Source: CAJBLF01 sp964463255
GTDB lineage: Bacteria > Patescibacteriota > Gracilibacteria > Absconditabacterales > Absconditicoccaceae
Reading direction: 5' to 3'
NCBI GenBank assembly: GCA_964463255.1
Contig: CAYXBC010000017.1
Coordinates: forward strand, 1-9,913
Length of the DNA stretch: 9,913 nucleotides
Below are positions 1 to 6,926 of this stretch, in pieces. Within the stretch, counting starts at the first letter, position 1. The number at the start of each line of letters is the position of its first letter. Below the pieces are notes generated by a model. The model saw only the letters and a program-made list of their open reading frames with translations, had not been told where the DNA came from and did not search any database. A program made the translations under genes and the position numbers.

Positions 1-152
1 CCGCATACGGGTATTGGGATGGAAAAATTGAGTCCGCACGCTAAGTACCTACAATTTATGTCTAAAAAGCGACAGTAACTCTGCAATAGCACATTGTATG
101 GACTTTTCATAGTATTTATATATGATAATAAAAAATAAAAAATAAAGAAAAT
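1..152. other. AT-rich upstream region, no gene assigned
   Basis: No complete gene fits here. Forward frame 1 is open from the window edge to a TAA at 76-78 (24 to 25 residues ending in SKKRQ), and frame 3 is open to a TAA at 42-44. Either could be the tail of an upstream gene, but I recognise neither. From about 111 the sequence is almost pure A/T. It holds TATGAT-like -10 matches near 115-126 but no convincing -35. The last 25 bases before the acyltransferase ATG are A-rich with no Shine-Dalgarno sequence. Confidence 0.3.
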
Positions 153-953
153 ATGAGTACATTTCAGATTGATGTAAAAAAAGTATTGGAGGCAAAAGCT
201 CCTTTGCTAGCCAAAATCCCATTTTTCGTTGCATGGTTAAAAAAAACCGTTCATGAAGATGGTGTCAATGAATGCATACGGGTCTGTGGACATGCGCATG
301 GTACAGCATTCGCTGCACAAGTCGTAGAATTCTTTGGAGCGAAAATCAATGTAGAGCGGAGGGTTCCATTAGATCCAAACGGACGATATATATTTGTCGC
401 TAATCATCCTCTGGGAGGATTGGATGGCATAGCATTCGTCAAAGCAATCAGTGAAATATATCCAGAGCTGCGCTTTCCGGTCAACGACATTTTGATGGCT
501 ATAGAAAATTTTCAGCCGATTTTTCTACCCATCAATAAACATGGGAAACAAGGTCGTGAAGGAGTAAAATTACTGGAAGAAGCGTATGCTTCACAAGATA
601 AGCAGATACTTATGTTTCCTGCAGGTCTAGCATCTCGCAAGATCGACGGGAAAATTATGGATGTGAAATGGCAGAAGCATTTCATAAAAAAAGCAATCCA
701 GCATAAGCGTGATATCGTTCCCGTGCATATCGAAGGAAAGAATTCTAATTTCTTTTATCGACTCGCAAACATAAGAAAGAAGCTTGGATTGCCAAATATC
801 GAGATGCTCTATCTCCCTGATGAAATGTTCCGTCAAAAGAATCAGACCATCAAGATTACTATCGGGAGTCCGATTTCTTACCAGAGTTTGGAACCGTATA
901 CTGTAGAGTATGCTAGCGAATTCGTAAAAATGAGAGTCTATGATCTCATATAA
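153..953 (+). CDS. PlsC-like lysophospholipid acyltransferase family protein
   Basis: This 266-residue protein looks complete and belongs to the PlsC/LPLAT acyltransferase superfamily, which moves an acyl chain from acyl-ACP or acyl-CoA to a lyso-lipid at the membrane. The catalytic HxxxxD block appears in the variant form NHPLGGLDG (residues 84-92, His85 and Asp91, one residue longer than classical HX4D). The second block is FPAGLASRK (155-163), in place of the usual FPEGTRS. The segment GKNSNFFYRLANIRKK (195-210) and the NIEMLY that follows match, from memory, the group common in Bacteroidota and often named 1-acyl-glycerol-3-phosphate acyltransferase or hemolysin-like. The acceptor lipid cannot be read from the sequence. 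All 16 glycines by hand count are GGN and none is UGA, unlike every other gene here. There is no Shine-Dalgarno, only an A-rich leader. It ends in TAA, then a terminator, and is convergent with pyrG. Family confidence is high, substrate confidence low. Confidence 0.88.
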   Translation: MSTFQIDVKKVLEAKAPLLAKIPFFVAWLKKTVHEDGVNECIRVCGHAHGTAFAAQVVEFFGAKINVERRVPLDPNGRYIFVANHPLGGLDGIAFVKAISEIYPELRFPVNDILMAIENFQPIFLPINKHGKQGREGVKLLEEAYASQDKQILMFPAGLASRKIDGKIMDVKWQKHFIKKAIQHKRDIVPVHIEGKNSNFFYRLANIRKKLGLPNIEMLYLPDEMFRQKNQTIKITIGSPISYQSLEPYTVEYASEFVKMRVYDLI

Positions 954-962
954 CATGTATAC

Positions 963-994
963 ACCGGACGGGTTATTTCCCTCCGGTTTTTTTT
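963..994 (+). terminator. Rho-independent terminator after the acyltransferase
   Basis: The sequence ACCGGACGGG (963-972) pairs with CCCTCCGGT (979-987) around a TTATTT loop. One C is bulged, and an eight-T run ending at 994 follows. It lies 10 bp after the acyltransferase stop and 6 bp beyond the pyrG stop on the other strand. The U-run is only on the plus-strand side, so it should stop the acyltransferase transcript; the same hairpin would lack a U-tract for pyrG. Confidence 0.85.
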
Positions 995-1000
995 AAAAAA

Positions 1001-2599
1001 TTATATGCACGCTTTGATAAGTCACAAGAAAAGCGGATGTGGTCTATCGATTCTGGAATTGAATTCGGGATGGGATTGGGTAGCTGCATAAAAAGGATGA
1101 TCAGAGAGTTCTATATATTCCACGAGTTTACCATCAGGCGACATGCCACTGATTGTCATTCAGTTGTTTTGTAAAATGTTATGATATGCAGGATTGACCT
1201 CATATCTATGGCGATGTCTTTCCTGGATACGTTCTTGACCGTACAGCGTCTGGACCTTGCTTCATGCTTTCAATAATGCTTCATACAATCCGAGACGCAT
1301 GGTTCATCATTTATCGGAGATATGTTTTTGGTCAGCCATAATATCTACGACAGGATGCTTGGTCATCTCATCGAATTCGGTAGAATTTGCAGAATCGAGT
1401 CAGCAGACATGTCTTGCAAACGAAATGACAGCGATCTGTAATCCGAGACAAAGACCGAGATAGGGGAGCGTATGTCTTCTGCAGTAATCGGCTATATGGA
1501 TTTTTCCTTCTGTACCTCTGGATCAGAAGCCACCAGGTACGACAAATCATTTGATATCATTGGCTTGGATATATTCATATAATTTTTGCTCCCAATCTTC
1601 ACTTTCAAACGTGGCGGTCTCCAGGAGATGTACTTTTATCTTGGCTCCAAAAGCGACTCACGCATGCTGAAGTGCCTCGATTACACTAATATAGCTATCG
1701 GTGAGATGAGTATATTTCCCGGCCAATGCGATATGTATGGTCTGTTGTGGATGAGATATGCTCTCGACAAGCATTTCTCGATTGCTCATGTCAGGCTGTC
1801 TTTCTTCTCAGAAAAGTCTTTTCTGGATCAGGAGATGGATATTCTGCTGCTGAAGGGCGAGCGGCACCTGGTAGATGGATTTCTGATCGATTGCTTCTAT
1901 GATATGGTCAGGTGTGATACCGGTAAACATAGAGAGTTTGTCTTTGATATCATCATCGATTGGTTCAGGAGCTCTACATACGAGGATACTTGGATGGATA
2001 CCGAGTTCTCTCAGTTTGATGACGGAATGTTGGATAGCTTTGGATTTCATCTCACCTGACGTGGAGACACTGATCATAGGGACAACATGGACGAACATAA
2101 CGTTTTCTCTCCCGAGTTCCTGATGGAGCTGCCTGACTGCCTCGATGAAATGAAGTCATTCGATATCTCATATAGTACCTCAAATTTCTACGATGGTAAC
2201 ATCGCTTTGTGTAGCGACCGTTTTGATTCTATCCTTGATCTCATTGGTGATATGAGGGATGACCTGGACGGTTTTGCCGAGATAATCACCCCTTCTCTCT
2301 TTCTGTATGACGGAGAGATAAATCTGTCATGACGTGATGCTGCTTTGGCTGGTCATACTCTGATCGATAAATCTTTCATAATGTCCTAAGTCGAGGTCGG
2401 TCTCGAAACCATCAGTCGTCACAAACGTCTCTCCATGTTCGAAGGGCGACATAGTGCCTGCATCTATCTGCAGGTAAGGGTCCATTTTCATGATGTTCAC
2501 ACTATAATTACATGCTTTGAGGAGCTTCCCTATCGAAGCAGCAGTTATTCATTTTCATAATCCTGAGATCACGCCGCCAGTGACGAAAATTAATTTCAT
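1001..2599 (-). CDS. pyrG: CTP synthase (glutamine hydrolysing)
   Basis: CTP synthase makes CTP from UTP, ATP and glutamine, the last step of cytosolic pyrimidine nucleotide synthesis. With UGA as Gly the frame is open for 532 residues, close to the usual 535-545. The N-terminal synthetase domain has the P-loop region GLGKGITAAS, the block DPYLQIDAGTMSPFEHGE, DLDLGHYERF and EIGGTIGDI. The C-terminal class I glutamine amidotransferase domain has PGGFGSRGTEGK and GLCLGLQ with nucleophile Cys384, plus HPEF with His510 and Glu512, so the catalytic triad is complete. Sixteen glycines are UGA, including both P-loop glycines after GL and GLGK, and one in GGTIG. Read with the standard code it looks like a wrecked pseudogene; it is intact. 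The start at 2599 gives the conserved N-terminus MKLIFVTGG. No Shine-Dalgarno precedes it. The gene stands alone, behind a terminator-like hairpin in its leader. Confidence 0.97.
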
Positions 2600-2610
2600 A
2601 GGAGTTTCTG

Positions 2611-2696
2611 AAAAATAAAAAAAGACTAAAGCAAACGCCTGATATCGCCTTCTTTATACAAGCGATGATCAAAAATGAAGGGTTTTTTTTTAGTCT
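2611..2696 (-). terminator. Terminator-like hairpin in the pyrG leader (possible attenuator)
   Basis: Read on the minus strand, AGACTAAA (plus 2689-2696) pairs with TTTAGTCT (plus 2623-2630), and a U-rich tract (plus 2611-2623) follows directly. The tract ends 11 nt before the pyrG ATG. The 58-nt interior can fold in two exclusive ways: CCTTC with GAAGG, or GATcATCGC with GCGATATC (one bulged C). It may simply end the operon upstream (stop at 2759). It may also act as an attenuator of pyrG, since a terminator inside the leader is the known control of pyrG in Firmicutes. The run of G at transcript start used by that mechanism is not evident here. Confidence 0.55.
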
Positions 2697-2758
2697 ATGA
2701 TAGTGATGGATATAGAGAATATTTTGGGATTTACAAATGAATTTCTCAAAATACTCCT

Positions 2759-3304
2759 TTACTGTTTCAGAGATAATGTTGCAAGTATAGTCTGGATAGG
2801 TTGGATGATTAATGTATCCATAGCAAATTCTTTACATTCTTGTTCAAATGCCGTTCAGCAATACGCTCAGCATTGGCCATTTCAGCATCAGATATGCGAT
2901 TGTATCTGGAAATTTATAATATACTGCTCTTGTATTCAGGAGAAGAGATAACAGAGGGTAGAATGGCGTTGTCCTGCTCCGAGATCCTCGCTTATTGCAA
3001 AGGAGAAAGTGTGACCACTGATAACCATAGTTCATGATTGGATGATAGTAGTACTCTTGCTGAGTTCGGGACATCCTACACCAAATGGTTCGAATAAGGG
3101 TGGAATCTTGGTGATTTTAGGAGGCCAGGTAAGAGCTCTCCAGACATTGCCACTGAAGGTAGTAGGAAAGGTGATGCTCATACCATTTCAGACATAGGTT
3201 CTCTCGCCAAGTACTACTTCCGGTTCCCTTGTATCATGCTGTACGAGGAAGGCAAAGATAGCTATTGTAGATATAATAATCACCATGATGAAATATTTTT
3301 TCAT
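2759..3304 (-). CDS. Small membrane-anchored Cys-rich protein of unknown function
   Basis: With UGA as Gly this is an open frame of 181 residues, ending in TAA, with seven UGA codons. I do not recognise the family. Residues 1-3 (MKK) are followed by a hydrophobic stretch at about 4-20 and then a polar chain, so it is probably a signal anchor or uncleaved signal peptide with the rest outside the membrane. No lipobox cysteine is seen. The middle has a Trp/Pro-rich segment (WRALTWPPKITKIPP, 55-69). The C-terminal third has four closely spaced cysteines (140, 145, 149, 157) between UGA-coded glycines, which suggests disulfides or a metal site. Cys78 and Cys118 are also present. It is the last gene of the GT2-PAP2 operon, 42 bp after the phosphatase, so it may act in the same envelope process. 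No Shine-Dalgarno precedes the start; a 10-bp palindrome touches the ATG. Confidence 0.75.
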
Positions 3305-3314
3305 AGATATATCT
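3305..3314. repeat. Palindrome abutting the start of the Cys-rich protein gene
   Basis: AGATATATCT is a perfect 10-bp palindrome that ends at the base next to the start codon (minus strand ATG at 3302-3304). It resembles the AT-rich palindromes before two other minus-strand genes here. It could be an operator, a small leader hairpin, or chance in AT-rich DNA. Confidence 0.3.
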
Positions 3315-3346
3315 GATAAAATAAAGATATCAGTGATAGAATATGT

Positions 3347-3997
3347 TTATTTCGAGAATAAGCGGATATTTGCTGTATCAAAATGTATTTTATCTTGTTC
3401 CCGTAGGATTTCACAGAGATGGTTGATGGTATAGGTGATGAAAAACGCCGCAAGCACATCGATGGAATAATGCAGATGTCCGAGCAATACGATAACACCG
3501 AATGATAGCGCACCAAAGATAAAGATATATCTCATAATTTTATTTTTCCAGAACAACAAAGCCATAAGGAAAGGCATGCCCGTATGGCCAGAAAAGAAGA
3601 GATCCGCTCAGAAATTGATTTTGCCCAATATGCCCGTATTGATGATGATGATACTATCAGGATATGGCCCAATATGGGTCAAGGTAACGAAAACTGCGCG
3701 AATAGTGATAAAGAGCGCGATAGATTTGAGAATATAGGGCATTTGCATAGGAAACCTAAGACACCGGACCAAGACAAAGAGAAAGAAAGCTACGATACCT
3801 CCGACAAAAAGAGTATCCACATCCTGCGCCTTGGTATTGCTGAGCACTATATCAGTCACGGGATTGATACCTTCTTGATTAGCATAACTTCCTGCATAGA
3901 AGTTGGCAAAAAGGCTGCCGGCTAATAAAAATAAGCTAACAAGCGATGATATGATTAATCATCTATCAGAAAAAAATGATGTATAAGAATATTTCAT
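3347..3997 (-). CDS. PAP2-type (sphingomyelin synthase-like) membrane phosphatase
   Basis: This is a 216-residue integral membrane protein with several hydrophobic helices (about 14-32, 62-78, 88-107, 139-149, 154-172, 179-192). It carries the phosphatase signature of the PAP2 superfamily: FFSGHTG (134-140, His138 as proton donor) and GHLHYSIDV (173-181, with a His and a closing Asp). The short conserved region around Arg100 and TH (107-108) fits the PAP2_C/sphingomyelin synthase-like branch rather than classical KX6RP phosphatases. Such enzymes remove or transfer phosphate groups on lipids, for example phosphatidate or polyprenyl diphosphates, at the outer membrane face. The real substrate is unknown. 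Only two glycines are UGA (Gly13 and Gly130), but Gly130 breaks the protein in standard code just before the active site. It follows the GT2 gene by 11 bp, so the two are surely cotranscribed. No Shine-Dalgarno is visible. Confidence 0.87.
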
Positions 3998-4008
3998 GGG
4001 AAGCTTGA

Positions 4009-4761
4009 TTATCTAAAATCTTTGTAGGTTTTTGTAGCAGATATATGGAATATTGCTTGGGACAAGAAGTTGGTAATATACTTATAGGCGGATATAAACA
4101 TACCTTCTCCTACCAATCTTCTTGCTGATGTGTGCATCACAAGCTGTAAAGTGAATTTCGTAGTGGTACATTTTGAAGCTCTACGGGCAATATCTGTATC
4201 TTCGCCATAAAAGATTATTTTAGTATCGAATCCATTTATTTTATCAAGTACGGATTTCTTGATAGCGAAATTTCCTCCCACTCAGAGATATCAGGTCAGG
4301 AGATATGTAGGATATCAGAGCAATCTTCGATATAACCGATTACCTACCTGTTTATACCAGGGTAGATCATAATAATAATACGGCCCGCTCAGAAATCAGA
4401 TATCCTTTGAAGAATGGAAATGCTGTTTCAAAAGCTTCGCCCATCATTTCGGCATACGGGTATCAGCATCTATATATGCTAGGATATCACCAGTAGCCTC
4501 CTTATATCATCTTTGGCGAGCCAAGGTTAATCATTTGGAAGATTCAGTGATAACCCTAATGCCAGGATATGATTCAGCTATTTGTTTCGTACGGTCTGTG
4601 CTAGCATTATCTATCACGATGACTTCATGGATATGTCCGTCACTATGACGAAGAACGTATTCCAGGCATGCTCAGATATAACGCTCTTCATTGTGTGCAG
4701 GGATGATGAGACTTATAGTCAGATAGGGCCTAGGAGTAATGATGACTGATGATGGTATCAT
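4009..4761 (-). CDS. Family 2 glycosyltransferase
   Basis: This 250-residue GT-A fold glycosyltransferase begins with SLIIPAHNEERYIGACL (17-33) and VIVIDNASTDRT (47-58), the nucleotide-sugar binding half of GT2 enzymes. It continues with KGLTLARQRGYKEATGDILA (76-95) and the metal-binding DAD motif in YIDADTRMP (98-100). A FYGEDTDIARRA block in the C-terminal part corresponds to the acceptor/catalytic EDxD region. It has no long membrane segment, so it probably works on the inner membrane face with a lipid-linked acceptor. Eight glycines are UGA, among them the two in KGL and QRGY. It is the first gene of the operon with PAP2 and the Cys-rich protein, and a good sigma-70-like promoter lies upstream. 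Sugar donor and acceptor cannot be inferred. Confidence 0.92.
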
Positions 4762-4766
4762 GGAAT

Positions 4767-4779
4767 AGATAAATTATCT
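4767..4779. repeat. AT-rich palindrome and tandem repeat before the GT2 start
   Basis: AGATAAATTATCT is a 13-bp palindrome ending 5 nt from the GT2 start codon. The 9-mer AAATTATCT is repeated in tandem at 4771-4788. It lies in the leader between the promoter (-10 at 4816-4821) and the start, where it could be an operator or a weak hairpin at the ribosome entry site. Confidence 0.35.
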
Positions 4780-4815
4780 AAATTATCTCAAGGATTCAGA
4801 TAAGGGTAATGGATT

Positions 4816-4844
4816 TTTATATATATCTACTGAGTAATCAACAA
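4816..4844 (-). promoter_or_regulatory. Sigma-70-like promoter of the GT2-PAP2 operon
   Basis: On the minus strand, TTGTTG (plus 4839-4844) and TATAAA (plus 4816-4821) are separated by exactly 17 bp. This would start transcription about 45-50 nt before the GT2 ATG. It is the best matched -35/-10 pair I found in the window and lies in the divergent region where a promoter is needed. Confidence 0.6.
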
Positions 4845-4924
4845 TAAGTAAAGTAGCGCCGATGTAAATATGTATTTTATTTGAATTTGATGATGAGATG
4901 AATACATAGTATGCATAAGGGAAA

Positions 4925-4953
4925 TAATTGTCTGAATATGTTTTTTCTATAAT
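4925..4953 (+). promoter_or_regulatory. Probable promoter of the GT4-VTT pair
   Basis: A perfect TATAAT at 4948-4953 lies in the divergent spacer in front of the GT4 gene. The -35 is weak: TAATTG at 17-bp spacing, or TTGTCT (4928-4933) at only 14 bp. Transcription would begin near 4960, leaving a leader of 30-50 nt. Confidence 0.42.
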
Positions 4954-4974
4954 TTTTGAGGAAATTTGAAAGAT

Positions 4975-4998
4975 ATGGACGATAGACAATGGTTTTAG
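4975..4998 (+). other. Seven-codon mini-ORF with the best Shine-Dalgarno in the window
   Basis: GAGGAAA (4958-4964) stands 10 nt before an ATG that opens the short frame MDDRQWF, closed by TAG at 4996-4998. The mini-ORF overlaps an ATG at 4989 and precedes the ATG at 5013 that I use for the glycosyltransferase. It may be a leader peptide that couples ribosomes into the next gene, or simply noise. It is too short to judge. Confidence 0.25.
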
Positions 4999-5012
4999 AT
5001 GACAAGAAGCGT

Positions 5013-6152
5013 ATGCAAAAAAATCTTAATATAGCGATAATATGTGATTCTATCGATACCACGCTTGGGTGATCATTCATTTCTGCACAGAGATTCGCAG
5101 AGTGACTTGCTGAGGTAGGACACAAGATTATTCGGTGTACCTCTACATTTATTGACCAAGAAAAAAGAAAAGGATTCTGATATGCAACGATATATGAATT
5201 TTCATCATTATGTGGATTGGGGCCTCAAAAAGTACGCTTTGCATATCCCTGTATATCTTCTCTTATGGATATTTTCAGAAAAGAAAAAATTGATATCGTG
5301 TATAATATCCATCCCTCATATAGTTGACGGCAGGCATATCGTGCAGCAAATAGATTATGTATTCCTATAGTCACGCATTCACATGTATATGCTCAATTAG
5401 TACTACCATGACTTCCTAATATTTTCCAAAAATTGATTAAAAATCTCATAGCTCGATTATATAGGAAATGTGATGGAATCATTTATCCGACAGATTTTGC
5501 GAAAAAAGATTTCGAGGAGTATCATATCATAAACAGACAGATAGTGATCAGTAATGGTGTGGATATGAACATCTTCCATCCCACAAAACATGATACCAAT
5601 GCTATGTTTACCATTCTCTATGTCTGAAGATTGGATCAAGAAAAGAATGTTTATATCCTACTGGAAGCATTGCACATATTGAAAATAGAGAATACATTGG
5701 ATCATATACAATGCACTATCGTAGGAAGCTGAAGTGAAGAGAAAAAATTATATGCATTGGTGGATACATATGGTATAAGGGATATCGTGCATTTTACAGG
5801 AAAACTTAACCAGTCTGATGTTATACAAGCATATCAAAAGTGCTCAGCGTATGTACTCACTTCATGATATGAATGAGAAAGTATGACGACGCTCGAGGCT
5901 ATGGCCTGTGGGTGTCCTATATTGATAGCTGATAGCATATATAGTGCAGCGAAGTTTTTCGTAAACAAAAACTGATATGTGTTTGGTCCTCGTAATCCTA
6001 GAGATTTGGCTGATAAGATGATTCTTTTGAGTACGAATCTAGAGATGACAAAAATGATGGGAGAGAGGAGTAGAGAAAATGCGGCTGATTTTTCTTTTGA
6101 GGTAAGCGTGAAAAAAATGTCAGATTTTTTTGTGTCATTGTGTAAGAGATAA
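5013..6152 (+). CDS. Family 4 (group 1) glycosyltransferase
   Basis: This 379-residue GT-B fold retaining glycosyltransferase starts with LNIAIICDSIDTTLGGSFIS, the glycine-rich N-terminal acceptor domain. The middle has VTHSHVYAQL and GIIYPTDFAKKDF followed by ISNGVDMNIFHP. The donor domain has YVGRLDQEKN and the EX7E motif in SGYEGESMTTLEAMACG (Glu287, Glu295) that binds the nucleotide sugar. Ten glycines are UGA, including both in SGYEGE and the one in YVGRLDQEKN, so the standard code would cut it into pieces. I choose the ATG at 5013 because it starts right at the first beta strand. An in-frame ATG at 4989 would add eight residues, and a TAG at 4983 closes the frame upstream. The weak AAGAAG at 5004-5009 may be its ribosome site. 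It is cotranscribed with the VTT protein, 4 bp downstream. Likely role: a glycolipid or surface polysaccharide sugar transferase. Confidence 0.92.
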
Positions 6153-6156
6153 AATA

Positions 6157-6870
6157 ATGAGGTATGTAGATTTTTATACGGTATTTGGCCTGATGGATAT
6201 TCATTATATAGTAACATTGTTGCTTCAGTACAAATATATCATTATGTTCTTGCTTATGGTTTTGGAATGACCTACGGTAGGATTTGTTGCTGCTTTTTTG
6301 GCAGCAAAATGATATTTTGATTTTGGTATCGTCTATATACTATCTATATCAGGTGATGTTGCAGGTGATATCTTATGGTATCGGATAGGAAGACGGGGAA
6401 GAAAATTAAAATTCAAAAAAATCGATATATTGGAAAAAAAGAGGAACTGGATTTCCAAAAATTTATTTTCTCGGACTATCGGGATAGGGGAACGAATTCG
6501 TTGAAAATTATATGTATTGGAACATCATGCTGTCATAAAATATCTGGAACGTAATATGAAAAATAATTTCTTTATTTCACTGCTTATCGTAAAGATTACA
6601 CCACCATTATCTATTCCAGGCCAATTCTCTTTTGGGTTCCTTAAGGTGTCGTTTTGGAAATTACTCTTGAATACGATAATAGTATGTTTTGTATTTGAAT
6701 CTGTATTTCTCAACCTTGGCTACTTTAGTAGTATCTCTACAAATACTTTCCAAAATAGATTTGATACAGTAACTAGCATTATAACCGTGACATCTATAGG
6801 ACTCATAGCATTCCTGATAGGATTTTTTATTATTAGGAGATTTAGGACGATATCCCAAAAATTAAGATAA
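6157..6870 (+). CDS. DedA/VTT-domain integral membrane protein
   Basis: This 237-residue membrane protein shows the SNARE-associated/VTT (DedA) pattern. It begins with a helix and the re-entrant LEGPTVGFVAAFLAAKGYF (36-54), then SGDVAGDILWYRIGRRG (65-81). A polar cytosolic stretch (about 82-137) follows, then KITPPLSIPGQFSFG (146-160), which takes the place of the usual R-x-x-PG-x-R block, and C-terminal helices at about 162-182 and 205-227. DedA proteins are linked to membrane potential and to recycling of undecaprenyl phosphate or other lipids. This member lacks the basic residues typical of the PGxR motif, so its substrate may differ. Three glycines are UGA (38, 52, 116). It starts 4 bp after the GT4 stop, so translational coupling is likely. 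An alternative start is the Met at residue 13. Confidence 0.85.
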
Positions 6871-6926
6871 ATTTTGTATCAAAAAAAATAAGGGGAAGTG
6901 GCGGTCACCAAAGAGTTTCTTATATC

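Noticed and set aside
1..78. C-terminal tail of an upstream gene in forward frame 1
   Set aside because: About 25 open codons at a window edge carry no recognisable motif, and another frame is equally plausible.
1586..2059. Plus-strand ORF of 157 codons inside pyrG
   Set aside because: It is antisense to conserved CTP synthase sequence and has no recognisable product; it exists because the antisense of TGA-rich coding leaves open frames.
1001..2599. Decayed pyrG pseudogene with many nonsense mutations
   Set aside because: All internal stops are TGA, never TAA or TAG, there is no frameshift, and each falls on a glycine position. The gene is intact in code 25.
3584..3925. Plus-strand ORF of 113 codons over the PAP2 gene
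   Set aside because: It is an acidic, low-quality antisense shadow of the membrane phosphatase, which has clear catalytic motifs on the other strand.
4783..4989. Minus-strand ORF of 68 codons in the divergent spacer
   Set aside because: It has low-complexity I/S/Y/K composition, covers both candidate promoters, and has no ribosome site or family features. I treat the region as regulatory.
5834..6217. Minus-strand ORF of 127 codons across the GT4/VTT junction
   Set aside because: It spans the end of one recognised gene and the start of another on the opposite strand; no motif supports it.
6871..6926. Bidirectional terminator between the VTT gene and prfA
   Set aside because: A U8 run exists on the minus strand, but the only stem (GGTG with CACT, one G-U pair) is four base pairs long and seven or more nt away from it. 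Too weak to call.
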